64,000 nucleotides of DNA from Thiocystis violascens DSM 198 (GTDB lineage Bacteria; Pseudomonadota; Gammaproteobacteria; Chromatiales; Chromatiaceae). The stretch's first letter is position 1. Each line of letters begins with the position of its first letter. The notes under the pieces are model-generated. The model did no database searches and was not told where the DNA came from. It saw nothing but the letters and a program-made list of their open reading frames with translations. Location: the NCBI RefSeq assembly GCF_000227745.2, contig NC_018012.1, positions 2,402,501 to 2,466,500 of the forward strand. Reading direction: 5' to 3'. Position numbers and translations under genes: made by a program. This document shows positions 17,397 to 26,364 of the stretch, piece by piece.

Positions 17397-18551
17397 ATGG
17401 TCACCCAAGCCCCGCCCCTCTTGCGCATGCTCCATGATCTCATCGGCACCCTGTCGGTCAGCAGCGTCACGCCCGCTTTCGATCACGGCAACCGCCCATT
17501 GATCGACCTGCTGGCCGGCTGGCTGGAGTCCGCCGGTTTCCGGGTCGAGATTCTTGCCATCCCCGGTCACCCGGACAAATTCAATCTGCTAGGGACATTG
17601 GGCAGCGGCCCCGGCGGACTGGTGCTCTCCGGTCATAGCGACACCGTCCCCTTCGACGCGCCGCTCTGGAACCACGATCCACTCAAGCTCACCGAGGCGG
17701 ATGGGCGCTATTACGGGCTCGGCACCTCGGACATGAAGTCTTTTCTCGCGCTCGCCATCGAGGCCGCGCGCGGTCTGACGGCGAAGGATCTGACCTGTCC
17801 GCTCATGATCCTGGCCACCGCCGACGAGGAGTCCGCCATGCACGGTGCCCGCGCCCTGGTCGAGGCCGGACGCCCGCTCGGCCGCTATGCCGTCATCGGC
17901 GAGCCGACCGGACTTCGGCCGGTGCGGCTGCACAAGGGCGTGATGGGCGAGGCGGTACGACTGATCGGTCGCAGCGGACACGCCAGCGATCCGAGTCTGG
18001 GCAATAACGCCATGGACGGAATGCATGAGGTTCTGACCGCCGTGCTCGCCTGGCGCGAGGAGTTGCAACGCGCCCATCGTCATCCGGCCTTCGCGGTCCC
18101 CTACCCCACCCTCAATCTCGGCCACATCCATGGCGGGGACAATCCCAACCGCATCTGTGGCGAGTGCGAACTGCATCTGGACCTGCGCGTCCTGCCCGGA
18201 CTCGACCCCGCCGATCTGCGCGCCGAGCTGTCTAGACGGGTCGAGACGATTGGCCTGCGGCGCGGGTTGCGCTGGTCGGTCGCGCCCTTGTTCGAGGCGA
18301 TTCCGGCGGCGGAGACACCCGCCGACTCCGCCATCGTGCGCGTCAGCGAAGCCTTGACCGGACACGCCGCCGAGGCGGTCAGTTTCGGCACCGAAGCGCC
18401 TTTCTTCAACCGGCTCGGGATGGACACCGTGGTGCTCGGTCCGGGCGACATCGCCCAGGCGCATCAGCCCGACGAATATCTGGCGCTCGATCGGATCGCG
18501 CCGACCCTGGAACTGCTACGCGCCTTAATCAGACAGTTCTGCCAGTCATGA
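17397..18551 (+). CDS. argE: ArgE, acetylornithine deacetylase
   Basis: M20-family zinc hydrolase converting N-acetylornithine to ornithine in arginine synthesis. The 384-residue protein has the first metal motif GHSDTVPF, the Asp in LGTSDMKS, the catalytic pair in ADEESAMHGARALVEAG, the EPTGLRPV segment, and the C-terminal His in the SFGTEAPFF region, with the dimerisation domain between. Length fits ArgE better than DapE. argH lies 3 kb away on the other strand, so this area carries two arginine genes but not an operon. Confidence 0.9.
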   Translation: MVTQAPPLLRMLHDLIGTLSVSSVTPAFDHGNRPLIDLLAGWLESAGFRVEILAIPGHPDKFNLLGTLGSGPGGLVLSGHSDTVPFDAPLWNHDPLKLTEADGRYYGLGTSDMKSFLALAIEAARGLTAKDLTCPLMILATADEESAMHGARALVEAGRPLGRYAVIGEPTGLRPVRLHKGVMGEAVRLIGRSGHASDPSLGNNAMDGMHEVLTAVLAWREELQRAHRHPAFAVPYPTLNLGHIHGGDNPNRICGECELHLDLRVLPGLDPADLRAELSRRVETIGLRRGLRWSVAPLFEAIPAAETPADSAIVRVSEALTGHAAEAVSFGTEAPFFNRLGMDTVVLGPGDIAQAHQPDEYLALDRIAPTLELLRALIRQFCQS

Positions 18552-18713
18552 CGGTGGAGGCGATGTCCGGCCAACCGTTGGCCGACGGATTTCTCATCGT
18601 CCTTGACATCGTCCAGCCGCTTTCGGAAGGATAAGCCGAAATCGCCTGGATCATGAAGGCGTCGTTTCGAGTCATCGATCAAGTCGGCATCAACCCATCC
18701 AGGAAGACACCTC

Positions 18714-19655
18714 ATGCGTTGGCGAACAGGCAGACGAAGCGACAATATCGAGGATCGCCGGGACGGCGGTTCCGGGAACCTCCCTTTCGGAACCCAACGC
18801 CCGCTGCGCGTGGGACGCAGGGTCGGTGTCGGCGGCGGTCTCGGGGGATTGCTCCTGATCGTTGTCCTGTTGTTCCTGGGTGTCGACCCCAGCCTTCTGC
18901 TCACCGACTCCGGCCAGATCGCCGTTCCCCAGCAGGCGCCGATGGGGCAAAGCGGTCCGTCGCCATTCGATGCCGGTCCGTCTGAAACCCCGAATCGACG
19001 CGCCTCGGGTCAGGACGAGCTGGCGGATTTCGTCTCGGTGATCCTCGCCGATACAGAGGATACCTGGAGCACGATCTTCAGGGAGCGAGGGGAACGCTAC
19101 AGCGACCCCAAATTGGTTATGTACAGCGGCATGACCCGCTCCGCCTGCGGACTCGGCAAGGCCGCCATGGGCCCCTTCTACTGCCCCGCCGACCGCAAGG
19201 TCTATATCGATCTGGATTTTTATCGCGAGTTGCGCGACGGTCTGGGCGCCGATGGCGACTTCGCGCAGGCCTACGTGATCGCGCATGAGATCGGCCATCA
19301 CGTCCAGAATCTGCTCGGCATCTCCGATCAGGTCGACGCGCTGCGCGAGCGGGCGAGTCAGACCGAGGCCAATGCGCTCTCGGTGCGACTGGAACTCCAG
19401 GCCGACTGTTTCGCCGGACTCTGGGCGAAACGTGCCCATCAGGCCCGCAATATCCTGGAACAGGGCGACATTGAGGAGGGCCTGAACGCCGCCTCGGCCA
19501 TCGGCGACGACCGCCTTCAGCGCCAGAGCCGCGGCTATGTCCGTCCGGACAGCTTCACGCACGGCAGTTCGACCCAGCGGGTAAGCTGGTTCAAGCGCGG
19601 TCTACAGGAGGGTACGCTCGCGGCCTGCGATACCTTTGCGGCCGAGCGGTTATAA
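18714..19655 (+). CDS. neutral zinc metallopeptidase (YpfJ family)
   Basis: Membrane-anchored zinc peptidase of the YpfJ/KPN_02809 family, 313 residues. A basic cytoplasmic N-terminus, one membrane helix ([15 protein letters not shown]), then a periplasmic domain with [13 protein letters not shown] (the HExxH zinc motif), a downstream [12 protein letters not shown] that supplies the third ligand, and conserved cysteines ([19 protein letters not shown]). The family is widespread and its physiological substrate is not established. GGAAG precedes the ATG. It ends convergent with the cardiolipin synthase gene. Confidence 0.88.
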   Translation: MRWRTGRRSDNIEDRRDGGSGNLPFGTQRPLRVGRRVGVGGGLGGLLLIVVLLFLGVDPSLLLTDSGQIAVPQQAPMGQSGPSPFDAGPSETPNRRASGQDELADFVSVILADTEDTWSTIFRERGERYSDPKLVMYSGMTRSACGLGKAAMGPFYCPADRKVYIDLDFYRELRDGLGADGDFAQAYVIAHEIGHHVQNLLGISDQVDALRERASQTEANALSVRLELQADCFAGLWAKRAHQARNILEQGDIEEGLNAASAIGDDRLQRQSRGYVRPDSFTHGSSTQRVSWFKRGLQEGTLAACDTFAAERL

Positions 19656-19704
19656 GTAGTGCATTCCCCAACGGCCTTGCCAGTCCCTGGACCCGCCGCG
19701 AAGG

Positions 19705-21159
19705 TCAAAGCACGGGGCCGAGCATCGCGATGGTGTTGTTCCATAACCGGCGGTGGCGGGTCCAGCCGGCGACACTGGCCGGCGTCACCGCCCGCGCCTT
19801 GGCGATGTAGCTGTCCTGACGCTGGCGCATCGCGGCGGTCAGTACCGGGTCGTGGAGCAGAATGTTGTTCTCGTAATTCAGATCGAAGCTGCGCCGATCC
19901 ATATTGGCCGAGCCGATCAGCGTCACCTCGCCGTCCAGGGTCAGCGACTTGGTGTGCAGCAGACCGCCCAGGTATTCGTAAATCTTGACCCCGGCATCCA
20001 ACAGGTCGGCGTAATAGCTGCGGCTCGCCGCGCCGACAACCCAACTGTCATTGCGGGCCGGAAAGACGATGGTCGTGGAAACGCCACGGCGGGCGCTGGC
20101 GCACAGCGCGGCTTGAATGGACTCGTCCGGCACATAGTAGGGCGTGGTGATGACGAGTTCGCGCCGCGCGCTGAACATCAGCGTCTCGAACAGTTCCGGC
20201 ATGGCCGCGTAACGCACGGTTGGGCCGGTACCGATCACCTGGGCGGCAAAGCCGATTTCCGGCGCATCCACCGAACGCAGCAGCAGTTCGCCGAGATCCT
20301 CGTCCACATGCGACATCCAGTCGGCGGCGAAGAGAAACTGATTCTGCCGCGCCACCGGACCCTCGAAGCGCATCATCGCATCCACCCAAGGCGCGTATTT
20401 CGGCTTGACCCGAAACGCGGGGTCGGCACAGTTCTGACTGCCGCAATAGGTAATCCGGTTATCGATGACGACGATCTTACGGTGGTTGCGCAGATCGATC
20501 CGACCCTTCATCGGGCGCAGCAAGGGGTTGCCGATGGGCAGCGCGCGGGCCAGCCGAATACCGGCGTGTCGCATCGACTCCCAGTGCGGCGAACGGATCA
20601 TCAGCTTCGAGCCGAGATCATCGGCCATGGCGCGGCAGATCACGCCGCGCGCGGCGGCACGCTTCAGCGCCGCGACGACCTTGCCGCCATTTCCATCCGG
20701 CAGCCAGATGTAGAAAATCAGATGGACCGTGTCCCGCGCCGCGTCGATGTCGGCCACGATCGCCTCGATGGCGGCATCGGAATCCGGCAACAGGCTCGCG
20801 CGGTTACCGCCAACGGGTGCGAAGCCGCTGATGGATTGGCCCACGCTGAACAGATGTGCCATGCGTTCCGGAGGCTGTGCAAGCACGATGGCCCGCGCCA
20901 TCCCTGGCGCGGTCGTCAAATTTGGCAACCGCGCCAGTGTCGCGCGCATCCGCTCGATTCGCCGGCGGCCGAGATTGACTTCGCCGAGCAGGACGTAGGC
21001 GACGATGCCGACGAGCGGCAACGCGGCCATGACGACGACCCAGGCGATGCGCGAAGCCGGATCCCGATGCGGACGCAGCAGCGCCCGCACGATGAGCGCG
21101 ATCTGCAGCGACAGATGGAGCGCCAACAGCAGCGCGGCGATCAGCGGGCTATTGTTCAT
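19705..21159 (-). CDS. cls: cardiolipin synthase
   Basis: Phospholipase D superfamily enzyme that condenses two phosphatidylglycerols to cardiolipin at the inner membrane. The 484-residue protein starts with two membrane helices, then two PLD domains with HRKIVVIDN (HKD motif 1) and HTKSLTLDGE (HKD motif 2), plus the GSANMDRRSF signature. I prefer ATG 21159 over the more upstream frame start at 21198, since GAGG lies correctly before it and the longer form would overlap the preceding gene. The MazG-like gene precedes it by seven bases in the same direction. Confidence 0.9.
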   Translation of the reverse strand: MNNSPLIAALLLALHLSLQIALIVRALLRPHRDPASRIAWVVVMAALPLVGIVAYVLLGEVNLGRRRIERMRATLARLPNLTTAPGMARAIVLAQPPERMAHLFSVGQSISGFAPVGGNRASLLPDSDAAIEAIVADIDAARDTVHLIFYIWLPDGNGGKVVAALKRAAARGVICRAMADDLGSKLMIRSPHWESMRHAGIRLARALPIGNPLLRPMKGRIDLRNHRKIVVIDNRITYCGSQNCADPAFRVKPKYAPWVDAMMRFEGPVARQNQFLFAADWMSHVDEDLGELLLRSVDAPEIGFAAQVIGTGPTVRYAAMPELFETLMFSARRELVITTPYYVPDESIQAALCASARRGVSTTIVFPARNDSWVVGAASRSYYADLLDAGVKIYEYLGGLLHTKSLTLDGEVTLIGSANMDRRSFDLNYENNILLHDPVLTAAMRQRQDSYIAKARAVTPASVAGWTRHRRLWNNTIAMLGPVL

Positions 21160-21166
21160 AGAATCC

Positions 21167-21523
21167 TCATTCAGGATACTCTTCCGCCCGCCGCGCATCC
21201 CCGCGCACCTTCTCCGCCGGATACCGTTGTTCGTTGATCGCGATCTTCTCCTCGGCCGCGGCGATCAGATCCACCCCAAGCCGTTCGGACAGACGGATCA
21301 GATACAGCAGAATATCCGCCAGTTCATGGGCCACCCGCCGCTTTTTTTCGTCCTCCAGCGCGGCGCTCTGCGCCTCCGTGAGCCACTGAAAATGCTCCAG
21401 CAACTCGCCGGCCTCCCCGGCGAGCGCCATGGCGAGGTTCTTAGGCGAATGAAACTGTTCCCAGTCGCGCTCGCGGGCGAACTGGAGCAGACGGGCGTTG
21501 AGCTGGTGGAGACTATCGGGCAT
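21167..21523 (-). CDS. MazG-like nucleotide pyrophosphohydrolase
   Basis: All-alpha NTP pyrophosphatase of the MazG/RS21-C6 (DCTPP1-like) class, 118 residues. It shows the metal-binding ExxE and ExxD pattern: GEAGELLEHF and HELADILLYLIRL. The family hydrolyses dNTPs or modified dNTPs to monophosphates, a house-cleaning function. A close start-stop distance to the cardiolipin synthase gene indicates co-transcription, but no functional link is known. Confidence 0.88.
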   Translation of the reverse strand: MPDSLHQLNARLLQFARERDWEQFHSPKNLAMALAGEAGELLEHFQWLTEAQSAALEDEKKRRVAHELADILLYLIRLSERLGVDLIAAAEEKIAINEQRYPAEKVRGDARRAEEYPE

Positions 21524-21600
21524 TAAATTGCGTCCTGAGTGATAGATGACGTTTGAGCGATAGGCAGCCTCTCCGGCAACCCAAAGAGCCGGTGCTAGAC

Positions 21601-21637
21601 GCGATTTAATATATTGAAATTCAATAATTTAAATCGC
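21601..21637. repeat. AT-rich near-perfect palindrome
   Basis: Two 18-base arms around a single central A (21619) match at 16 of 18 positions: GCGATTTAATATATTGAA and its partner ending TTTAAATCGC. It is strikingly AT-rich for this GC-rich region. It lies between the argH stop (21695) and the MazG-like start (21523), both minus strand, so it could be an operator for the MazG-cls unit, a weak terminator of argH without a U tract, or a relic of the TTTAA-ended palindromic elements seen later. Confidence 0.7.
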
Positions 21638-21694
21638 ATTTGTCAGGATTGCCCTTGATTGATCCGAGGTCGTACTCATTCGAAAACAGCGCAT

Positions 21695-23212
21695 TCATGC
21701 TGGATGCGGGTTAGAACTCTCCGAAATATCCTGGCTCTGCCGCCATTTTTCCAATGTTTCCGATGTCTCTGAAACGAGTTGACGAAATTGAGATTCTCGG
21801 GCGGTATCGTCATCCTCAGACGCACCCAACCGCTCCCGCCCGCGCGCAATCGCCGCGCGCACCTGGGCCGGGGCCGTGCCGCCGAGGTGATCGCGCGCCG
21901 CGACCGAACCCTCCAGCGTCAACACCGCAAAGACCTCCTCGCCGATGGCGTCCGAGAACTGGCGCAGTTCGGCCAGCGTCAGTTCGGCCAGATCGCGCCC
22001 CTCGCGCACGCCGAGCGCGACCGCCTTGCCGACGATTTCATGGGCGTCGCGAAAGGGAATGCCCCGGCGGACCAAATAATCGGCCAGATCGGTGGCGGTG
22101 CTGAAGCCCTGTTTGGCGGCGGCGCGCATCCGCTCGCGGTTGCAGGTCAGGTTGCCCATCATGTCCGCGTAGACCTTGAGCGAACCCTTGAGGTTGTCGA
22201 CGGTGTCGAACAGCGGTTCCTTGTCTTCCTGATTGTCCTTGTTGTAGGCCAACGGCTGGCCTTTCATCAGGGTCAACAGCCCCATCAGATGACCGAAGAC
22301 GCGTCCGCTCTTGCCGCGGACCAGTTCGGGCACGTCCGGGTTTTTCTTCTGCGGCATGATCGAGGAGCCGGTACAGAAGCTGTCCGCAAGCTCGACGAAG
22401 CCGAACTGAGCCGAGGACCAGAGGATAAGTTCCTCCGAAAAGCGCGACAGATGCATCATGAGGATGGCGGCGTCGGCGGCGAATTCGATGGCGAAGTCGC
22501 GATCCGAGACGGCATCGAGCGAGTTTTCGGCCGGGCGGTCGAAGCCAAGCAGTTCGGCGGTGTAGTGGCGATCGATGGGATAGGTCGTCCCGGCCAGGGC
22601 GGCGGCGCCGAGCGGCATCACATTCATCCGCCGGCGGCAGTCGGCGAGGCGCTCGCGGTCGCGCTCCAGCATCTCGAACCAGGCCAGCAGGTGATGACCG
22701 AAGGTGATGGGCTGGGCGACCTGAAGATGGGTGAAGCCGGGCAGGATGGTGTCGACCTCGCGTTCGGCCAGATCGAGCAGCGCCTGCTGGAGCCGCAGGA
22801 TGGCGGCGCGGATGGCGTCGATCTCGTCGCGCAGCCAGAGCCGCACGTCGGTGGCGACCTGATCGTTGCGCGAGCGCCCGGTGTGCAGCTTCTTGCCGGC
22901 CTCGCCGATGTCGGCGGTGAGCGCGGACTCCACGTTCATGTGAACATCCTCCAACGGGATCGACCAGACAAATTCGCCGGCATCGATCCGCGCGCGCACC
23001 GCCTCCAGCCCGCTCACAATGGCGTCGCGCTCGGTGGCGGTCAGGATGCCCTGACGGGACAGCATGGTCGCATGGGCGATCGAACCCTGAATGTCGTAGC
23101 GGTACAGCCGCCGATCGAAGTCGACGGAGGCGGTGAAGGCCTCGACGAAGGCATCGGTCGGCGCATTGAAGCGCCCGGCCCAGGGCTTGGCGGAGGGGTT
23201 TGGTTCATTCAT
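21695..23212 (-). CDS. argH: ArgH, argininosuccinate lyase
   Basis: Last step of arginine synthesis, splitting argininosuccinate into arginine and fumarate; cytosolic homotetramer. The 505-residue protein has the three conserved blocks of the fumarase/aspartase superfamily, including [29 protein letters not shown] and the signature [16 protein letters not shown] that carries the catalytic Ser. The C-terminus is about 35 residues longer than the usual 460-470 and ends in a Glu/Ser-rich tail. Divergent from an AlgR-like regulator gene, an order also known from pseudomonads. Confidence 0.95.
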   Translation of the reverse strand: MNEPNPSAKPWAGRFNAPTDAFVEAFTASVDFDRRLYRYDIQGSIAHATMLSRQGILTATERDAIVSGLEAVRARIDAGEFVWSIPLEDVHMNVESALTADIGEAGKKLHTGRSRNDQVATDVRLWLRDEIDAIRAAILRLQQALLDLAEREVDTILPGFTHLQVAQPITFGHHLLAWFEMLERDRERLADCRRRMNVMPLGAAALAGTTYPIDRHYTAELLGFDRPAENSLDAVSDRDFAIEFAADAAILMMHLSRFSEELILWSSAQFGFVELADSFCTGSSIMPQKKNPDVPELVRGKSGRVFGHLMGLLTLMKGQPLAYNKDNQEDKEPLFDTVDNLKGSLKVYADMMGNLTCNRERMRAAAKQGFSTATDLADYLVRRGIPFRDAHEIVGKAVALGVREGRDLAELTLAELRQFSDAIGEEVFAVLTLEGSVAARDHLGGTAPAQVRAAIARGRERLGASEDDDTARESQFRQLVSETSETLEKWRQSQDISESSNPHPA

Positions 23213-23486
23213 TCAGAAGATCCGGCAAGTGGCAAAGGTTCGATTCTACACGCTGTCTTTCCCGTATCGGACCTGGTGTCACCGGATGCATCCTAGACCA
23301 GGATCGTCGTTCCGGCCAACCTAAGGCGAACAGTCACCCTGGAGCCGCTCAGCGTTACCCTGTCTACAGCCACCAAGTACAAGTCGTTTTTCTGGTCTAT
23401 CTTGTGAAAGCGCATCCAGCGCGAACGCTCCGGCTTGAGCGCGGTTGGCGCACTGTTTTCGATCACCAACGGGAATGGCAACGGCG

Positions 23487-24254
23487 ATGCGGATTCTGGT
23501 TGTTGACGATGATTCCTCCGCCCGAGACCAGCTCCGGCATCTGCTCGCCGAGTTCGATGGCGATCATGCGCTGGCCGGAGAGGCCGCGGACGGGTGGGAG
23601 GCGATTTCCTGCTGCCGGTCGCAGCCGATCGATCTCGTTCTGCTGGATGCGCGAATGCCCGGCATGAGCGGGACCGAGGTCGTCCGGCGACTGGCTCAAC
23701 TAGACGCGCCGCCAGCGGTCATTCTGATGGCGGCCGACGAACCGTCAACCTCAGCCGTCACAGGTAGTCAGGGGGCGGCCTGTCTGCCCAAACCCGTACA
23801 GCGCGAACGATTGGAAGAGGAACTCGCACGGATCAGCCGTCAGTTGAACCAGTCAGCCGTCCCGGTGGTTGGAGTCGAATCCCCGGTCGCCCCGTATCCG
23901 GGCCGTCGTCGCCAGATCAGCGCGCGCTATCGCGGTCAAGTGTGTACGGCGCCAGTCCGCGACATCCTCTTTCTGCGGGCGGATCAGAAATATGTCGCGA
24001 TTCGCCATCCCGGCGGCGAATTGCTGGTCGACGAATCGCTACGCACCTTCGAGCAGGAATTCGGGGATCTTTTTGTGCGCATTCATCGCAATGCACTGGT
24101 GGCGCGCGCGCGGCTGGTCGGTTTGGAGAAAACCGGTCAGGGTCACTTTCAGGCAAGATTGAGCGACTGCGACGAACGCCTGCCCGTGAGCCGTCGACAT
24201 GTGGCGAAGGTCCGCCGTTGGCTGCGCGAGCGAACCCTTGAACCATCAGAATGA
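23487..24254 (+). CDS. AlgR/LytR-type response regulator
   Basis: Two-domain regulator of 255 residues. The receiver domain starts MRILVVDDDSSARDQ, has the phosphoacceptor Asp in LVLLDARMPG and the conserved Lys in CLPKPV. The C-terminal half is a LytTR DNA-binding domain (ILFLRADQKYVAIRH, then EFGDLFVRIHRNALVARARL). The start at 23487 is chosen because the receiver fold begins there; ATG 23475 is also possible. In Pseudomonas algR lies near argH with the sensor algZ and hemC; here the sensor and hemC are absent from the immediate neighbourhood. Its last nine bases overlap the convergent CPBP gene. Confidence 0.88.
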   Translation: MRILVVDDDSSARDQLRHLLAEFDGDHALAGEAADGWEAISCCRSQPIDLVLLDARMPGMSGTEVVRRLAQLDAPPAVILMAADEPSTSAVTGSQGAACLPKPVQRERLEEELARISRQLNQSAVPVVGVESPVAPYPGRRRQISARYRGQVCTAPVRDILFLRADQKYVAIRHPGGELLVDESLRTFEQEFGDLFVRIHRNALVARARLVGLEKTGQGHFQARLSDCDERLPVSRRHVAKVRRWLRERTLEPSE

Positions 24255-25103
24255 CCGGCGCGTGAGCGTCCAAAAGCCAAAGGCCAACAGCCCGATCCAA
24301 AGCGCCGCGAGCCAGCCGATGGTGCCGTCATACTCGCCCACCAGAAAGGCGACGTTGGACGCATCGTTGCCGTCCGTGACCCGGCGTGTCATCTGGATCA
24401 CGAAGACCCAGCCGGCATGCAGCCCGATACACCAGCCGATTTGCCCGGTGCGCTCGCGAACCAGCGCCAGGAACACGCCCACGCAAAAGAGCGCGACCAT
24501 GGAATCCAGGTTGTTCCATTGAAAGAGATCGCCGAAGACATGGGCGAACATCCAGAGCGCACCGGTCCAGTCGAAGACCATGCCGGCGGGCAGCGCGCCC
24601 GGTTTCATGAAGTGCACCAGGGCGTAGAGCAGCGCGGACCAGACGATGGCGGAGCGCATGCCGTCGCGGCGCCGGATCGCGCTATAGAGCGCGCCGCGAA
24701 AAAAGGTTTCCTCCAGAAATCCGATCAGCAAACCGCCGATCAGCGCCTGCGCGGCTTTACCGGCAATGCCTGGCCAGGGATTCGGGTCCGGAATCCGGAT
24801 GTCCAGCGCGAGCAGAACCAGCACCAGGGCCAGCAGAATTGCCACGCCCTGCAACCAGCCCAGTCCCACCGAGCGGCGCCAGACCCGCCCGCTCACGGCA
24901 TAGCCCAGCGCACCGCGATCGGCGAGCGACAGCCAGCGCAGCAAAGGCCAGATGCCGAGCAGCATGAAGATCTGGGCGAGACGGCCCATCGCCCGCTGGG
25001 GCTCCAGATCGATCCAGCCGGTCGCCAGCAGCGCGGGGGCGAGCAGCGCAGCCAGAATCAGGCAGACGAGGAGATAGAGGAAAAATTGAAGGGTCGCGCG
25101 CAT
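24246..25103 (-). CDS. CPBP family intramembrane glutamic endopeptidase
   Basis: Polytopic membrane protein of 285 residues with about seven hydrophobic helices. It carries the CPBP/Abi motif 1 FLEETFFRGALYSA (EExxxR) and later His-containing segments (LVHFMKPG and MFAHVFGDL) that complete the presumed active site. Family members include Rce1-type CAAX proteases and bacterial proteins linked to bacteriocin immunity or signalling; most bacterial substrates are unknown. A heptamer tandem repeat ends the 5' region 14 bases before the start codon, so its expression could vary with repeat number. Confidence 0.85.
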   Translation of the reverse strand: MRATLQFFLYLLVCLILAALLAPALLATGWIDLEPQRAMGRLAQIFMLLGIWPLLRWLSLADRGALGYAVSGRVWRRSVGLGWLQGVAILLALVLVLLALDIRIPDPNPWPGIAGKAAQALIGGLLIGFLEETFFRGALYSAIRRRDGMRSAIVWSALLYALVHFMKPGALPAGMVFDWTGALWMFAHVFGDLFQWNNLDSMVALFCVGVFLALVRERTGQIGWCIGLHAGWVFVIQMTRRVTDGNDASNVAFLVGEYDGTIGWLAALWIGLLAFGFWTLTRRSF

Positions 25104-25116
25104 GTCGTCGATGGTG

Positions 25117-25151
25117 GTGGTTAGTGGTTAGTGGTTAGTGGTTAGTGGTTA
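25117..25151. repeat. heptamer tandem repeat (GTGGTTA)x5
   Basis: Five exact copies of GTGGTTA sit 13 bases upstream of the CPBP protease start codon, which is read from the minus strand. The location is the 5' leader or promoter of that gene. Such tracts can change length by replication slippage and alter promoter spacing or leader structure. Confidence 0.85.
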
Positions 25152-25410
25152 GAAAGTGTCCATCAACTGTTTCCCGACGTGAGCGGCACTGTCTGGCAGC
25201 AGTCGAGACGTCGAAAATGGACAGTTGCTGAATGACGATCTCACGCGGAGGCGCGGAGTGCGCGGAGTGCGCGGAGAAAGACAGGATGAATGATGGGGAA
25301 GGGCTCCAAGGGGCCTCCCGATGGCAATCGCTCGGCGTGAGCCGTCGGACCGCTTCCGACTCTCCGCGTGCTCCGCGTCTCCGCGTGAAACTTAGACAGT
25401 GTCCATCAAC
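25152..25410. repeat. repeat-dense noncoding region
   Basis: No gene is seen. A 14-base direct repeat AGTGTCCATCAACT occurs at 25155-25168 and 25398-25411. Within it, a GCGGAG-rich block (25241-25276) is complementary to CTCCGCG-rich sequence at 25362-25388, forming a long imperfect inverted repeat of the CGCGGAG type that recurs as a dispersed intergenic repeat in many bacterial genomes. The layout suggests an old mobile or repeat unit bounded by the 14-base direct repeat. Confidence 0.65.
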
Positions 25411-25501
25411 TTTAAAGCGCGTCCAGCACGAGACTCCAGGTTGCGCTAAGGTGTCAGCCTACCATTGACACCCAAAGTCTCCACGATGGACGCGCTTTAA
25501 A
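25411..25501. repeat. 91-bp TTTAAA-ended palindromic element
   Basis: Arms TTTAAAGCGCGTCCA (25411-25425) and TGGACGCGCTTTAAA (25487-25501) are exact complements. Inside, GAGACT/AGTCTC and GGTGTCA/TGACACC also pair, so the whole element can fold into one long hairpin. The right arm ends at the base before the ATG of the HAD gene, which therefore has the element as its 5' leader. Two similar elements lie at 61594-61682 and 61702-61798. It looks like a non-autonomous MITE or a structured dispersed repeat. Confidence 0.75.
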
Positions 25502-26317
25502 ATGTACAAACTCATCGTTTCGGATCTCGACGGAACCCTGCTCAATGCCGAGCATCGGCTGGGCGATTATACCCGCGAGATCTTGAGCGCCCTGCGGCGG
25601 CAGGGGATCGAGATCATGCTCGCCTCCGGGCGTCATTATCAAGACATCCGCGGACTTTCCGGGCGGTTGGGTGGTCCGGACGGCCTGATTTCCAGCAATG
25701 GCGCGGCGGTACATGACCGCCTGGACCAGCTGCTGCATTGCCGTGCGATCGACCCCGATTGCCTCCCCTTTCTGTTGTCCGGTCCGGCCTTCGCTCGGGC
25801 GCAGACGAATGTGTACCGGATCGACGACTGGGTCGTCGAGACGCCTGAACCGAGCCTGCTCCAGTATCACCGGGAATCAGGTTTCGCCTATCGAGTCAGC
25901 GACTTCGCCGCGCTCGACGACGCGCCCGTGCTGAAGGTCTTCTATTTCCATGACGACGCTGCGTATCTGCGCGGCCTGGAGCGTCTGATCCTTGATGGTC
26001 ATGGCGACCGGCTCACCATCACCTATTCGCTCCCGAACGTGCTGGAAGTCATGGCCCAGGGGGTTTCCAAGGGCGCGGCGCTCGCCCGCGCGCTGGAGCA
26101 GCGTGGCATCCAACCCGCGAACGTGATCGCCTTCGGCGACGGTCGTAACGATCTGGAAATGCTGCGCGACGTGGGTAAAGGGGTCTTGATGGGCAACGCC
26201 GCGCCGGAGTTGAAAGACGCGTTGCCCGATTTGGAGGTGATCGGATCGAACACGGATGAATCGGTTGCCCGCTATCTGGCTCGTGCCTTCCAGTTCCAGG
26301 TTGACGACACACTTTAA
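25502..26317 (+). CDS. Cof-type HAD-IIB phosphatase
   Basis: Cytosolic haloacid dehalogenase-type phosphatase of the Cof/YidA group, 271 residues. Motif I is SDLDGTLLN, motif II is in LASGRHYQD, and motif IV is FGDGRNDLEML; the C2B cap lies between. The family acts on sugar phosphates and cofactor phosphates with loose specificity. The start codon follows a palindromic element directly and no Shine-Dalgarno sequence is visible, so translation may depend on a leaderless-like or structure-controlled start. The stop codon lies in CTTTAAA, and 47 bases later an IS5-family element begins. Confidence 0.88.
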   Translation: MYKLIVSDLDGTLLNAEHRLGDYTREILSALRRQGIEIMLASGRHYQDIRGLSGRLGGPDGLISSNGAAVHDRLDQLLHCRAIDPDCLPFLLSGPAFARAQTNVYRIDDWVVETPEPSLLQYHRESGFAYRVSDFAALDDAPVLKVFYFHDDAAYLRGLERLILDGHGDRLTITYSLPNVLEVMAQGVSKGAALARALEQRGIQPANVIAFGDGRNDLEMLRDVGKGVLMGNAAPELKDALPDLEVIGSNTDESVARYLARAFQFQVDDTL

Positions 26318-26364
26318 ACCGCACCGCCCTCATCACCTATCACATTCTGGCAAACTGCCGCTCA

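Noticed and set aside
24386..25124. Plus-strand frames over the CPBP gene
   Set aside because: They lack membrane pattern or motifs, while the minus frame has seven helices and the EExxxR motif.
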